Of a stretch of 64,000 nucleotides of DNA, positions 1-8,017 are shown piece after piece (position 1 is the stretch's first letter; the number at the start of each line of letters is the position of its first letter). The notes under the pieces were generated by a model. It had not been told where the DNA came from and searched no databases. It saw only the letters and a program-made list of their open reading frames with translations. The translations under genes and the position numbers were made by a program. The DNA is taken from the NCBI GenBank assembly GCA_044868005.1, contig JBIOVX010000232.1, positions 7,834 to 71,833 on the forward strand. The letters run 5' to 3'. The DNA comes from DATARR01 sp044868005. Lineage in GTDB: Bacteria; Acidobacteriota; Thermoanaerobaculia; Multivoradales; UBA5704.

Positions 1-1
1 C

Positions 2-274
2 GTCGCCCGCCACCTTGCCGCCGTCGAGCGTCAGGGGAGGCCCATCGGCTGGGTCGGCATCTATCACGGCCAGTTCCATTTCCTCGGCCGGCTCGAGCGG
101 CCGTTCGACGACGTGCCTCCCGGCGCGGAATGGGGCTGGCTGGCGGAGCATCCCACCGGCAAGCTGGTCGAGGATCCCCGCGACGTTCCTCACGGCATCA
201 CCCGCTTCGACTTCACCCAGCCCTACCGCACGGGTTTCCTGGCGGTGTGGGGCCGGGACTCTTTCCCGCCGTGA
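2..274 (+). CDS. C-terminal fragment of a probable membrane glycosyltransferase (ArnT/PMT-like)
   Basis: The open frame enters from the left edge and ends at TGA 272-274, giving the last 90 residues. No membrane segment is visible; the piece is soluble and contains GRPIGWVGIYHGQFHFLGRL and a C-terminal PYRTGFLAVWGRDSFPP. The GxYHGQFHFLGRL stretch resembles the periplasmic C-terminal domain of ArnT-like GT39 transferases that glycosylate lipid-linked sugars. This assignment is by motif memory only, and the catalytic N-terminal part lies outside the window. The location beside a PagL-like lipid A enzyme and an O-antigen ligase is consistent with an envelope glycan role. Confidence 0.45.
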   Translation, partial: VARHLAAVERQGRPIGWVGIYHGQFHFLGRLERPFDDVPPGAEWGWLAEHPTGKLVEDPRDVPHGITRFDFTQPYRTGFLAVWGRDSFPP

Positions 275-362
275 TTGACCGCCCGGTCATCCAGTGCGAT
301 ATCCTCACACGTAGCTGTTGCCGGAGCGTCCCCGTCCGGGCGCGAAGACGATCCAGTCAATC

Positions 363-887
363 ATGGAATCCGGAAGGCCGCGGGCCCTCGGGGCCGTTCT
401 GTCGTCTGTTGTCCTGGGGCTGCTCGCTTGCGTGCCCGCGAACGCCGAGCCGCCGGTGGCCATCGGCGCCACCGCCGGCCGCTTCGGCGCCTGGCGCAGC
501 ACACCCGCCTATGAGGCCGGCTGGGAGCTGCGTTTCGCGCCGCGGCGGTTCCGCTGGCTGCCGCGCTCCGTGCCGGACGTGAGCCCCACCGCCGGGGCCA
601 TGGCGACCGCGCAAGGCAGCCTCTACGTCTACGGCGGCTTCCGGTGCGACCTGCCGCTGGGCAAGGCCTGGACGCTAAGCCCGCAGTGGGCGGCCGGCCT
701 TTACTACTATGACCGTGGCCCCGATCTCGGCGGCGCGCTGGAGTTCCGCTCGGGCGTGGAGCTGTCGCGCCGCCTCACCGCGCGGTCGCGCCTCGGGCTG
801 ACGGTCTATCACCTGTCGAACGGGGGCTTGTACGAGCGCAATCCGGGGACCGAATCGGTGGTGCTGACGTATGGCACCCGGCTGTGA
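363..887 (+). CDS. pagL: PagL-like lipid A 3-O-deacylase
   Basis: A 174-residue outer-membrane beta-barrel hydrolase predicted to remove the 3-O-linked acyl chain of lipid A. The ATG at 363 is preferred over an upstream TTG at 318 because it starts directly with a signal peptide (hydrophobic core LGAVLSSVVLGLLACVP, likely cleavage after ANA). The hallmark PagL motif is present near the C-terminus, HLSNGGLYERNPGTE, with catalytic His150 and Ser152 in the HxSN context; the usual acidic partner would be the Glu in NPGTE. Length matches the family (about 150-180). The gene is followed at once by a repeat hairpin and is probably its own unit or the end of an upstream transcript. Confidence 0.82.
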   Translation: MESGRPRALGAVLSSVVLGLLACVPANAEPPVAIGATAGRFGAWRSTPAYEAGWELRFAPRRFRWLPRSVPDVSPTAGAMATAQGSLYVYGGFRCDLPLGKAWTLSPQWAAGLYYYDRGPDLGGALEFRSGVELSRRLTARSRLGLTVYHLSNGGLYERNPGTESVVLTYGTRL

Positions 888-990
888 CAAAGGACATCAA
901 GGACAACAGGGACATCAAGGACAACAAACTCCGTATTTCGGAGGAGTCCTTGGAGTCCCTGGTGTCCCTTTGGTCCTTGAATCCTTGATG
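888..990. repeat. Imperfect palindrome built of 9-bp AAGGACNNC units
   Basis: Left arm reads AAGGACATC AAGGACAAC AGGGACATC AAGGACAAC, that is four 9-bp units or a doubled 18-mer; the right arm, read on the minus strand, is AAGGATTC AAGGACCAA AGGGACACC AGGGACTCC AAGGACTCC. The arms pair imperfectly around a TATTT loop near 935-940. It lies between pagL and the Trm112-like gene. It could act as a transcription terminator or mRNA 3' stabiliser, but the repeated 9-bp design suggests a dispersed repeat family; a similar run occurs at 20658-20702. Confidence 0.75.
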
Positions 991-1016
991 ACGGCCCTAT
1001 GGTATTCTCCCCACCC

Positions 1017-1268
1017 ATGGCGGTGGATCCCGAGCTGCTGGAAATCCTGGTTTGTCCGAAGTCGAAAGGCGAGCTTGAGCTGATCGATCTGCCGCCGGAA
1101 GTGTGCGCTCCGCTGGTGGAGAAGTATCGCGAGCACTTCCGCGACGAGGAGCCGGTCGTGCAGCAAGGGCTCTTCTGCGCCGCTTCCGGGCTGGTGTACC
1201 CGATCGTCTCGGACATCCCGATCATGCTCATCGAGGAGGCGCTGCCCGCCTCCGCCGTCGGGCGCTGA
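1017..1268 (+). CDS. Trm112-like small zinc-finger-related protein
   Basis: 83 residues beginning MAVDPELLEILVCPKSKG, the signature start of Trm112/YcaR proteins, and ending in FCAASGLVYPIVSDIPIML, the matching second half. In archaea and eukaryotes Trm112 activates several methyltransferases; the bacterial members are small and mostly uncharacterised. The ATG at 1017 was chosen because the family motif starts two residues later; an in-frame ATG at 999 adds six unsupported residues. The first knuckle is CPKSK rather than CPxCK, so one zinc ligand is missing, as in many bacterial members. About 20 extra residues separate the two halves. Confidence 0.75.
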   Translation: MAVDPELLEILVCPKSKGELELIDLPPEVCAPLVEKYREHFRDEEPVVQQGLFCAASGLVYPIVSDIPIMLIEEALPASAVGR

Positions 1269-1305
1269 GGGCCGCCGGCGGTTCAGGCCCGCCAGGAACC
1301 CGGCC

Positions 1306-2499
1306 GTGCCGTCCTCCCCCGAGGGTTCCGACTCCCGCGCGGAAAAGGCCGGCTACCGGCTGTACGTCGCCCATCTCGCCACGCTCTTCAGCATCGCCGC
1401 TTCGAACATCCTCCTCGGGCTGACCCTCCTCTCCCTCCCCTGGACCCGCCGCCGCTCCGTGCCGTGGCGGGAGCTCGCGCCGTTGCTGATCCCCCTTGGC
1501 TTTTACGTGCTGCTGCTGGCAGGCTCGATCGTCGCCTCCTATGACCCGAAGACCAGCGTTCGCGGCGTGACCGAGGTCTTCAGCCTCTCGACCCTCCTGC
1601 TCGCGCCTTTGCTGGTGCGCGGCGAGCGGCAGGTGCGTTTCGCCGTGGACGCCTTGATCCTGGTCGCCACCCTGCTCGCCGGGGCCGGGCTCTCGCAGTA
1701 TCTCGTCGGCTATGGCGACATCGACCGCCGGATCCGCGGTTCCTTCTCGCACTACATGACCTTTTCGGGAGTCCTGCTGATCGGCGACCTGCTGCTGGTG
1801 GCCGCCATGGTGTACGGCGGCCGCTGGCGCAGCCCCTGGCGGTGGGCTGCGCTCGCCATCCTCAACATCGCGCTGCTCGGCAGTCTTACCCGCAACGCCT
1901 GGGTGGCCCTCGTGGTGACGCTCACCGTGCTGGTGGTCCTTCGCGCACCGCGGCTGCTGCTCGCCTACGTGCCGGCGGCGGTGCTCTTCGTGGCGCTCGC
2001 CCCGGTGCCGCTGCTGCACCGGGTGGTGTCGATCGCCGACCTGCGGGACCCCTCGAACTACGACCGCCTCTGCATGCTGGAGGCCGGACTGGCGATGGTC
2101 CGGGAGCGCCCGCTCTTCGGCCAGGGTCCGGAGCTGGTGGAGCGGCGGTATGCGATCTACCGGCCGCCCGCGGCGCCGCGCTACGACGTGCCCCACCTCC
2201 ACAACAACCTGCTGCAGCTCGCCGCCGAGCGCGGTCTGCCGGCCCTCGCCTCCTACCTGGCGCTGACCATCGCCGCAATGGCCGTGGCGTGGCGCGAGCT
2301 CGCGCGCGAAGGCGGCAGGAGGGGACGGCGGGCCGATCTCTACGTCGGCGTGATGCTCGCCCTGCTCGCCTTCAATCTGGCCGGCCTCTTCGAGAACAAT
2401 TGGGGCGACACCGAGGTGCAGCGGCCGGTGCTGTTCGTGCTGGCGATCCCGTTCTGCCTGCGCGCGGGTGTGCGTGCGGAGGAGGACGAAGGCGGCTAG
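1306..2499 (+). CDS. O-antigen ligase family protein (Wzy_C)
   Basis: 397-residue polytopic inner-membrane protein starting at GTG 1306. Roughly ten hydrophobic segments alternate with short basic loops; the large periplasmic loop carries YDVPHLHNNLLQLAAERGLP, the HxHN-x-L-x-x-x-x-E-x-G motif of Wzy_C ligases and polymerases. These enzymes transfer undecaprenyl-linked glycans onto lipid A-core or other acceptors, or polymerise repeat units. It ends 9 bp before the response-regulator gene and could share its transcript. A second, larger Wzy_C protein with a TPR tail is encoded at 25.2-27.1 kb, so at least two glycan ligation or polymerisation steps are present. The acceptor cannot be told from sequence. 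Confidence 0.8.
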   Translation: MPSSPEGSDSRAEKAGYRLYVAHLATLFSIAASNILLGLTLLSLPWTRRRSVPWRELAPLLIPLGFYVLLLAGSIVASYDPKTSVRGVTEVFSLSTLLLAPLLVRGERQVRFAVDALILVATLLAGAGLSQYLVGYGDIDRRIRGSFSHYMTFSGVLLIGDLLLVAAMVYGGRWRSPWRWAALAILNIALLGSLTRNAWVALVVTLTVLVVLRAPRLLLAYVPAAVLFVALAPVPLLHRVVSIADLRDPSNYDRLCMLEAGLAMVRERPLFGQGPELVERRYAIYRPPAAPRYDVPHLHNNLLQLAAERGLPALASYLALTIAAMAVAWRELAREGGRRGRRADLYVGVMLALLAFNLAGLFENNWGDTEVQRPVLFVLAIPFCLRAGVRAEEDEGG

Positions 2500-2508
2500 G
2501 ATAACGGT

Positions 2509-3195
2509 ATGCGGCTCTTGCTGGTGGAGGACGAGCCCCTGCTGGCGCGGCGCCTGGTCAAAGGGCTGCGCGAGGAGGGCTACGGCGTCGATCATGCCGC
2601 CAGCCGCGCCGAGGCCGCCGAGCTGGCGGCCGCGGCCGATTTCGATCTCATCCTCCTCGACCTGCGGCTGCCGGACGGCCCGGGCCTCGACCTGCTCGTG
2701 CGCTGGCGCCGGGAAGCTCTGACGACGCCGGTGCTCATCCTGACCGCCATGGACGGCATCGAGGACCGCGTCCAGGGCCTGGACGCCGGCGCGGACGACT
2801 ATCTCACCAAACCCTTCGCTTTCGAGGAGCTGCTGGCGAGGACCCGTAGCCTGTTGCGGCGCCGCAGCGCGCCTCCCCTGCAGGTGCTGGCGTGCGGGGA
2901 TCTCCAACTGGATCGCACCCGCCGGCAGGTGGAGCGGGGAGGCGAGAGCGTCGAGCTCACCGCCAAGGAGTTCGCGCTGCTGGAGTACTTCATGCTCCAT
3001 CCCGGAGCGGTCCTCGACCGCGCCACGATCTCCGAGCACGTCTGGGATTTCGGCTACGAGGCGAGATCCAACGTCATCGACGTGATCGTGACCCGGCTGC
3101 GCCGCAAGCTGGAGACGGGCGGTGGCCCAAGGCTGCTCCACACCGTCAAGGGAGCCGGTTACGTCTTTCGTCCGCCGCTGGGAGGTGAGGGATGA
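2509..3195 (+). CDS. OmpR/PhoB-family response regulator
   Basis: 228 residues: receiver domain 1-120 with acidic pocket E7-D8, phospho-acceptor Asp51 in LILLDLRLPDG, Thr79 and Lys101; then a winged-helix DNA-binding domain from about 128 containing LTAKEFALLEYFML and the recognition region NVIDVIVTRLRRKLE, ending with TVKGAGYVFR. All switch residues are intact. It overlaps the following sensor kinase by 4 bp (ATGA), so the two form a two-component system. The neighbouring ligase and lipid A genes make envelope remodelling a plausible target, but no operator could be identified. Confidence 0.93.
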   Translation: MRLLLVEDEPLLARRLVKGLREEGYGVDHAASRAEAAELAAAADFDLILLDLRLPDGPGLDLLVRWRREALTTPVLILTAMDGIEDRVQGLDAGADDYLTKPFAFEELLARTRSLLRRRSAPPLQVLACGDLQLDRTRRQVERGGESVELTAKEFALLEYFMLHPGAVLDRATISEHVWDFGYEARSNVIDVIVTRLRRKLETGGGPRLLHTVKGAGYVFRPPLGGEG

Positions 3196-4559
3196 GCGGC
3201 CGGCGCTCGTTCAAGACGGATCTCACGATCTGGTCGGCCAGCATCTTCTTCGCCCTCTACGCCGCGGCCTCCTTCGCCATCCTGGCTCTGGAAGCCACGA
3301 ACGACCGGCAGCAGCTCCATAGCATCCTCTACAACCAGGCCGAGAGCCTGGCCAGCTACTACGCCGCCACCAGCCGCACGGACTATCCCGAGCTGCGCCT
3401 GCTGGAGAAGGAGCTGCCGATTCCCGTCTGGGTGCGCATCATCGGCCGAGGCAGGGTGCTGGCGGCGACGCCGAATTCGCCCGTGTTCCCAGCCGCTCCG
3501 GCGGGCGCGGGCACGGGCGCCGGCGAGCTGCGCTTCCAGGAGGTGGAGGGAAGGGAGCCTCTGGCCGTCGTCCGCCATCCGGTCTGGACCCGGCCCGGCT
3601 TCTTCGTCGAGGCGATCGCGTCCACCGCCCCTTTTCGCCAGCGCTTGCGCAATCTGGCCGTCATTCTCGCGCTGGCCGGGCTGTTGCTCGTTCCCCTCGC
3701 CGCCCTCGGCGGCCGCATCCTGGCCGCCCGCGCGCTCCGGCCGGTGAAAGACCTGGTGGCCTCCGTCCGTGCCCTCGACACCAGCCGCCTCGAGGAGCGC
3801 CTCGTCGTAACCTCGGGAGCCCGCGAGTTGGCCGATCTGGGCCGGGAGTTCAACGACCTGCTGGCACGGCTGGAGGAGAGCGTCAGCCGCATGCGCCGGT
3901 TCACCGCCGACGCCTCGCACGAGCTGCGGACTCCGGTGAGCATCCTGCGCACCGGGCTGGAAGTAGCCCTGCGCCGCGAGCGGACCGTCGAGGAGTACCG
4001 GGATCTGCTGCGGGAAAACCTGCTGGAGATCGAGCGCGTACAGCGGATCGTCGAGGGCCTCCTCACCCTGGCGCGCGAGGAGGCGCAGGGCGGCCCTCCG
4101 GTCCCGGCGCTCCCCGTCGACCTGGCCGGAGTCGTGGAATCCGCCGTGCAGACGGTCTCGCCCCTGGCGACGCAGAACGAGGTCGTCCTCACCAGCCACA
4201 TCGAGCGGCCGGTGCGGGTGCTCGGCGATTCCGACCGCCTTCGCCTCGTCGTGCTCAACCTGCTGGACAACGCGGTCAAGTACACGCCGCCGGGCAGCAG
4301 CGTCGAGGTCGCTCTCGAGCGCCGGGAGCAAGAGGCCCGCCTGGTGGTCGCCGACCAGGGGAATGGAGTGCCGCCGGCGGAGCGGCCCTTCATCTTCGAC
4401 CGCTTCTTCCGCGGCCAGGGTGCCCGCGGCGCTTCCGGCGGCGGCCTCGGCCTGAGCGTCGTCCGCTGGGTCGTGGAGGGGCACGGCGGGCGGGTCCAGC
4501 TCCTCGACTCCAAGGGTCCCGGAGCGACTTTCGAGGTGCGCCTCCCCCTGCTGACCTGA
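3192..4559 (+). CDS. Sensor histidine kinase, HAMP-containing
   Basis: 455 residues. Transmembrane segments at about 13-33 and 153-175 bracket a periplasmic sensor of about 120 residues; a HAMP linker follows (ARALRPVKDLV onward). The H-box is FTADASHELRTPVSIL with phospho-accepting His243; the N-box is LNLLDNAVKYTPPGS; the G-boxes include DQGNGVPP and the Gly-rich GGGLGLSVVRWVVEGHGG. All catalytic motifs are present. It overlaps the response regulator by 4 bp, so stoichiometric expression is likely. The sensor domain has no recognisable fold by eye, so its stimulus is unknown. Confidence 0.93.
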   Translation: MSGRRSFKTDLTIWSASIFFALYAAASFAILALEATNDRQQLHSILYNQAESLASYYAATSRTDYPELRLLEKELPIPVWVRIIGRGRVLAATPNSPVFPAAPAGAGTGAGELRFQEVEGREPLAVVRHPVWTRPGFFVEAIASTAPFRQRLRNLAVILALAGLLLVPLAALGGRILAARALRPVKDLVASVRALDTSRLEERLVVTSGARELADLGREFNDLLARLEESVSRMRRFTADASHELRTPVSILRTGLEVALRRERTVEEYRDLLRENLLEIERVQRIVEGLLTLAREEAQGGPPVPALPVDLAGVVESAVQTVSPLATQNEVVLTSHIERPVRVLGDSDRLRLVVLNLLDNAVKYTPPGSSVEVALERREQEARLVVADQGNGVPPAERPFIFDRFFRGQGARGASGGGLGLSVVRWVVEGHGGRVQLLDSKGPGATFEVRLPLLT

Positions 4560-4627
4560 GCGTCCCCCCCCGTTCATTTTCCATTCATGGAGGGGTGCGA
4601 CGATGCCCGCGCCGGCCAGGGAGGTCC

Positions 4628-5407
4628 ATGGTGAAGACGTCCGACGCCAGACAGCCCGGGAAACCTTTCCGCCTGCGGTCCGAGGACCGGCTGTTCGCGG
4701 CGCCCCGCCCAAGGATCGACGACTTCAATTTCGGCCGCGACACCGCCGCCGTGTTCGACGACATGCTGGACCGCTCCGTGCCGTACTACGCGGAGATCCA
4801 GCGCATGGTGGCGGAGCTGGCGGCGGACTTCGCCGCCCCGGGCACCGCCGTCTACGATCTCGGATGCTCCACCTGCACCAGTTTTTTGCAGATCGCCCGC
4901 GCCCTTCCCGCCGGCTCCGACGTGCGCTTCGTCGGCATCGACTCCTCGCCGGAGATGCTGGAGATCGCCAGGTGCAAGCTCGCCGCGGAGGAGTTCCCCT
5001 ACGAGCACGAGCTGCGCTGCGCCGACCTCGACCGCGATGTCGAGATCCGCGACGCCTCCGTCGTGCTGCTCGTCCTGACCTTGCAGTTCGTCCGGCCCCT
5101 GCAGCGGGAGCGGCTGATCCGGCGTGTCGCCCAGGGGATGGCCGAGAACGGCTGCCTGATCCTGGTGGAGAAGGTGCTCGGCGAGAGCTCGACGTTCAAC
5201 CGCCTGTTCATCAAGCATTATTACGAGATGAAGAAGCGGAACGGCTACAGCGACCTGGAGATCGCGCAGAAGCGGGAGGCGCTGGAGAACGTGCTGATCC
5301 CCTATCGCCTGGAGGAGAACAGGGAGCTGCTGCGCGGCCAGGGATTCCAGCATGTCGACGTCTTCTTCAAGTGGTACAACTTCTGCGGCCTGCTGGCGAT
5401 GAAGTAG
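4628..5407 (+). CDS. cmoA: CmoA-like carboxy-S-adenosylmethionine synthase
   Basis: 259-residue class I SAM-binding protein. The ATG at 4628 follows a GGGAGG ribosome-binding site by seven bases. CmoA-like features are FDDMLDRSVPYYAEIQRM, the SAM site VYDLGCSTCTSFLQIA, the acidic end of strand 2 in FVGIDSSPEMLEIAR, LTLQFVRPLQRERLI, and GYSDLEIAQKREALENVL, the C-terminal block of the family. In proteobacteria CmoA makes carboxy-SAM from SAM and prephenate for CmoB-dependent tRNA U34 modification. No cmoB is in this window; instead an ICMT-like gene follows after 26 bp. It might therefore be a canonical CmoA with a distant partner, or a diverged methyltransferase. Confidence 0.75.
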   Translation: MVKTSDARQPGKPFRLRSEDRLFAAPRPRIDDFNFGRDTAAVFDDMLDRSVPYYAEIQRMVAELAADFAAPGTAVYDLGCSTCTSFLQIARALPAGSDVRFVGIDSSPEMLEIARCKLAAEEFPYEHELRCADLDRDVEIRDASVVLLVLTLQFVRPLQRERLIRRVAQGMAENGCLILVEKVLGESSTFNRLFIKHYYEMKKRNGYSDLEIAQKREALENVLIPYRLEENRELLRGQGFQHVDVFFKWYNFCGLLAMK

Positions 5408-5433
5408 CTGGATCGCCGCCGCCGCTCTGCAAC

Positions 5434-6216
5434 GTGATCGAGTCCCAATCCCCGGCCGTCCTCGTTCCGCCATTCTGGCGCCGCGCCCTCGTGCCGGCCG
5501 GCCGGTTCTTCTTCAGGCTCAGGAACCTGCTGTTCCCGCTGGTCTTCTTCGCTCTGGTGCTCGCCAGCGAGCCGCGGCTCTTTCTCGGCAGCGAGCGCTG
5601 GGATCAGGCGCTCGACGCCGTGGGCATCGGCGTCGCGCTGAGCGGCCAGCTCCTGCGCGCGCTGGTGATCGGTCTCGCCTACATCCGGCGCGGCGGCAGG
5701 AACAAGCAGATCTTCGCCCATTACCTGGTCCAGGACGGGTTCTTCGCCCATTCACGCAATCCCCTCTATCTCGGCAATTTCCTCGCCCTCGCCGGCTTCT
5801 GCCTGATCCACAACTCGGCGCTGTGCTATGCCGTGGGGCTCCCCTTCTTCGCGCTCGCCTATCTGGCCATCGTCGTCGCCGAGGAGGAGTACCTGGCGGA
5901 AAAGTTCGGCCCGGTGTACGACGCCTATCGCGCCCGGGTGCCGCGCTTCTGGCCCTCTTTCAAGGGGTTCGGCTCGACCCTCGGCAGCATGGAGTTCGAC
6001 TGGCGGCGCCTGGTGCGGAAGGAGTACGGCTCGACCTTCGCCGGCGCCAGCTCGATCCTCGTCCTGCTGGTCTGGGACTCCTATGCCCGCCGTGGGTCCG
6101 CCGGTGTGGAGGGCCTGCTGCCGGCCGTTCTGGGAATCTGGGCCGTGCTGGTCTGCGCCTATCTCTACGCGCGGTATCTCAAGAAAAGCGGCGTGCTCGG
6201 CACCGGCGTCGATTAG
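5434..6216 (+). CDS. Isoprenylcysteine/phospholipid methyltransferase-like membrane protein
   Basis: About 260 residues from GTG 5434; the longer upstream open frame overlaps cmoA in another frame and is not used. Five or more hydrophobic segments. The core has the ICMT/PEMT pattern: HYLVQDGFFAHSRNPLYLGN (RNPLYLG is the SAM and lipid-site signature), then EEEYLAEKFGPVYDAYRARV and PRFWPSF. These integral methyltransferases modify prenylated cysteine, phosphatidylethanolamine or other lipids; bacterial members often have unknown substrates. A second hydrophobic region at the C-terminus (SSILVLLVWDSYARRG onward) extends beyond the minimal family. It is probably cotranscribed with the CmoA-like gene. 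Confidence 0.75.
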   Translation: MIESQSPAVLVPPFWRRALVPAGRFFFRLRNLLFPLVFFALVLASEPRLFLGSERWDQALDAVGIGVALSGQLLRALVIGLAYIRRGGRNKQIFAHYLVQDGFFAHSRNPLYLGNFLALAGFCLIHNSALCYAVGLPFFALAYLAIVVAEEEYLAEKFGPVYDAYRARVPRFWPSFKGFGSTLGSMEFDWRRLVRKEYGSTFAGASSILVLLVWDSYARRGSAGVEGLLPAVLGIWAVLVCAYLYARYLKKSGVLGTGVD

Positions 6217-6368
6217 ACCGCCCAGAGCCGGACCGGCCAACTGAGCAGTTGGTATAGTCCGTTCGGCACGGCCGTTGCACCCGCCCCGCGGCGAAAGAGG
6301 CCGCTGCAGGGGCTCGACACCGCATTGCCGCATTTGAACGCCCGGAAAAGAGGACAGGGATTCGCCGC

Positions 6369-7100
6369 GTGCGTCTCGATCAGCTACTGGTGGAGCGGGG
6401 GCTGTTCACGAGCCGCGAGCAGGCGCGGCGGGCCGTCATGGCCGGTATTGTCGAGGTGGAGGGGAAACGGCTGGACAAACCGGGCACGGCGGTCCGTGAG
6501 GAAGCCCGCGTCGCGGTCGTGGCGCCGAAGGAGCCCTTCGTCTCGCGGGCCGGCAGGAAACTGGCCCATGCCCTGGACCATTTCGGCGTCGATGCCGCCG
6601 GCCGCGTCTGCCTCGACGTGGGCGCCTCCACCGGCGGCTTCACCGACTGCCTCCTGCAGCGGGGCGCGGCGCGGGTCTACGCCCTCGACGTCGGCTACGG
6701 CCAGCTCGACCAGCGGCTGCGCAACGACCCGCGGGTGACGGTGATGGACCGGATCAACGCGCGCCATCTCGCCCCCGACGCTCTGCCGGAGCCCTGCGGC
6801 CTGATCACGATCGACGTTTCTTTCATCTCGCTGCTCAAGGTGGTGCCGGCCCTGCTGCCGCATCTGGCGCCGGGCGGCCTCCTGCTGCCCATGATCAAGC
6901 CGCAGTTCGAAGCCGGCCGCGGCGCCGTGGGGAAGGGCGGCATCCTGCGCGACGAGGGGGTGCGCGGGCGGGCGATCCGCGAGGTCGTCGAAGGCCTTTC
7001 AGCTCTGGGCCTCGAGCCGCTCGGCCTCTGCGACTCGGCGGTCGCCGGCAGCGGCGGCAACCGCGAGGCCTTCGCTCTCTTCCGGCGGAGCGGGCCATGA
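6369..7100 (+). CDS. tlyA: TlyA-family rRNA 2'-O-methyltransferase/hemolysin
   Basis: 243 residues from GTG 6369. An S4 RNA-binding domain (MRLDQLLVERGLFTSREQARR) occupies 1-60, followed by an FtsJ/RrmJ-type methyltransferase domain with LDVGASTGGFTDCLLQRGA (SAM site), DVGYGQLDQRLR, TIDVSFISLLKV, and KPQFEAGRGAVGKGGILRD. TlyA proteins methylate ribose in 16S and/or 23S rRNA in mycobacteria; the hemolysin label is historical. The stop overlaps the nadK start by 4 bp. Pairing of tlyA with nadK is common in many bacterial phyla and supports both calls. Confidence 0.92.
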   Translation: MRLDQLLVERGLFTSREQARRAVMAGIVEVEGKRLDKPGTAVREEARVAVVAPKEPFVSRAGRKLAHALDHFGVDAAGRVCLDVGASTGGFTDCLLQRGAARVYALDVGYGQLDQRLRNDPRVTVMDRINARHLAPDALPEPCGLITIDVSFISLLKVVPALLPHLAPGGLLLPMIKPQFEAGRGAVGKGGILRDEGVRGRAIREVVEGLSALGLEPLGLCDSAVAGSGGNREAFALFRRSGP

Positions 7101-8017
7101 GCAGCCGCAAGCGCGGCGGCCGCAAGCTCCAGCGCGTCGGCGTCGTCGCCAAGGTGGCGAGCCGGGAGGCCGTCCACACGGCGCACGAGCTGGCCGAGTG
7201 GCTGCGCCGGCGCGGTCTCGAGGCCGCGCTGGACGAGGCGACCCTGCGCGCCCGCGGCGTCGAGGGCGAGCGCCCGTTCAGCGTGCGCGAGGCCTACGAC
7301 CTGGTGGTGGTCCTGGGAGGAGACGGCACCCTGCTCTCGGTGGCGCGCACGCTCACGCCCGGAGTGCCGATCCTCGGCGTCAACCTGGGCAACCTCGGCT
7401 TCCTCACCGAGATCAACCGCGGCGAGCTCTATCCCGCCCTGGTGCAGGTGCTCAACCGCCGCTACGACGTCGAGGAGCGCTCGCTCTTCGACGTCGAGCT
7501 GCAGCGCAGCGGCGGCGCGCCGGTCTCCTACCGGGTGCTCAACGACGCCGTGATCACCAAGAGCGCGCTCGCCCGCATCATCGAGCTGACGCTCAAGGTG
7601 GACGGCCACTTGATCGCCCGCTTCCGCTCCGACGGCATCATCATCTCCACTCCCACCGGCTCCACCGCCTACAACCTGTCGGCGGGCGGGCCCATCGTCG
7701 CTCCTCTGCTGCCGGTGGCGGTGCTGACTCCCATCTGCCCGCACGCGCTGTCGATGCGCCCCATCGTGGTGCCCGACGCCGGTCCCATCGAGGTGACCCT
7801 GGAGACGCAGCGCGAGGAGGTCTACCTGACGCTGGACGGGCAGGAAGGCACCTCCCTCGGCTACCGCGACACGGTGCGCCTCACCCGCAGCGCCACGCCG
7901 GTGCGGCTGGTCAAGGTGAGCGGGCGCAGCTTCTACCGCAGCCTGCGCGGCAAGCTGCGCTGGGGAGGCCTGCCGGGCGAGCCGGACGAAGGCGAGGCCG
8001 GAGGATCGCTGGCGTGA
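7097..8017 (+). CDS. nadK: NAD kinase
   Basis: 306 residues. NAD kinases phosphorylate the 2'-hydroxyl of NAD adenosine ribose to make NADP. Diagnostic motifs are GGDGTLLSVART with GGDGT at residues 74-78, NLGNLGFLTEI, LNDAVITKSALARI, and the substrate-binding SDGIIISTPTGSTAYNLSAG. The length is normal. It overlaps tlyA upstream and the TamB-like gene downstream by 4 bp each, so the whole run from tlyA to the Omp85 gene is likely one transcription unit, coupling a housekeeping cofactor gene with outer-membrane biogenesis. Confidence 0.95.
   Translation: MSSRKRGGRKLQRVGVVAKVASREAVHTAHELAEWLRRRGLEAALDEATLRARGVEGERPFSVREAYDLVVVLGGDGTLLSVARTLTPGVPILGVNLGNLGFLTEINRGELYPALVQVLNRRYDVEERSLFDVELQRSGGAPVSYRVLNDAVITKSALARIIELTLKVDGHLIARFRSDGIIISTPTGSTAYNLSAGGPIVAPLLPVAVLTPICPHALSMRPIVVPDAGPIEVTLETQREEVYLTLDGQEGTSLGYRDTVRLTRSATPVRLVKVSGRSFYRSLRGKLRWGGLPGEPDEGEAGGSLA

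Noticed and set aside
318..362. TTG start for the PagL-like gene
   Set aside because: The extra 15 residues are polar and precede a good signal peptide that starts at ATG 363.
1017..1268. Loss of a zinc Cys in the Trm112-like protein as a novelty
   Set aside because: Many bacterial members have CPxTK or CPxSK; the absence is common.
1228..3141. 637-codon open frame on the minus strand opposite the ligase and response regulator
   Set aside because: It is antisense to genes with complete family motifs; long open frames on the opposite strand are expected at this GC content. Its translation is Gln/Glu/His/Arg-rich without domains.
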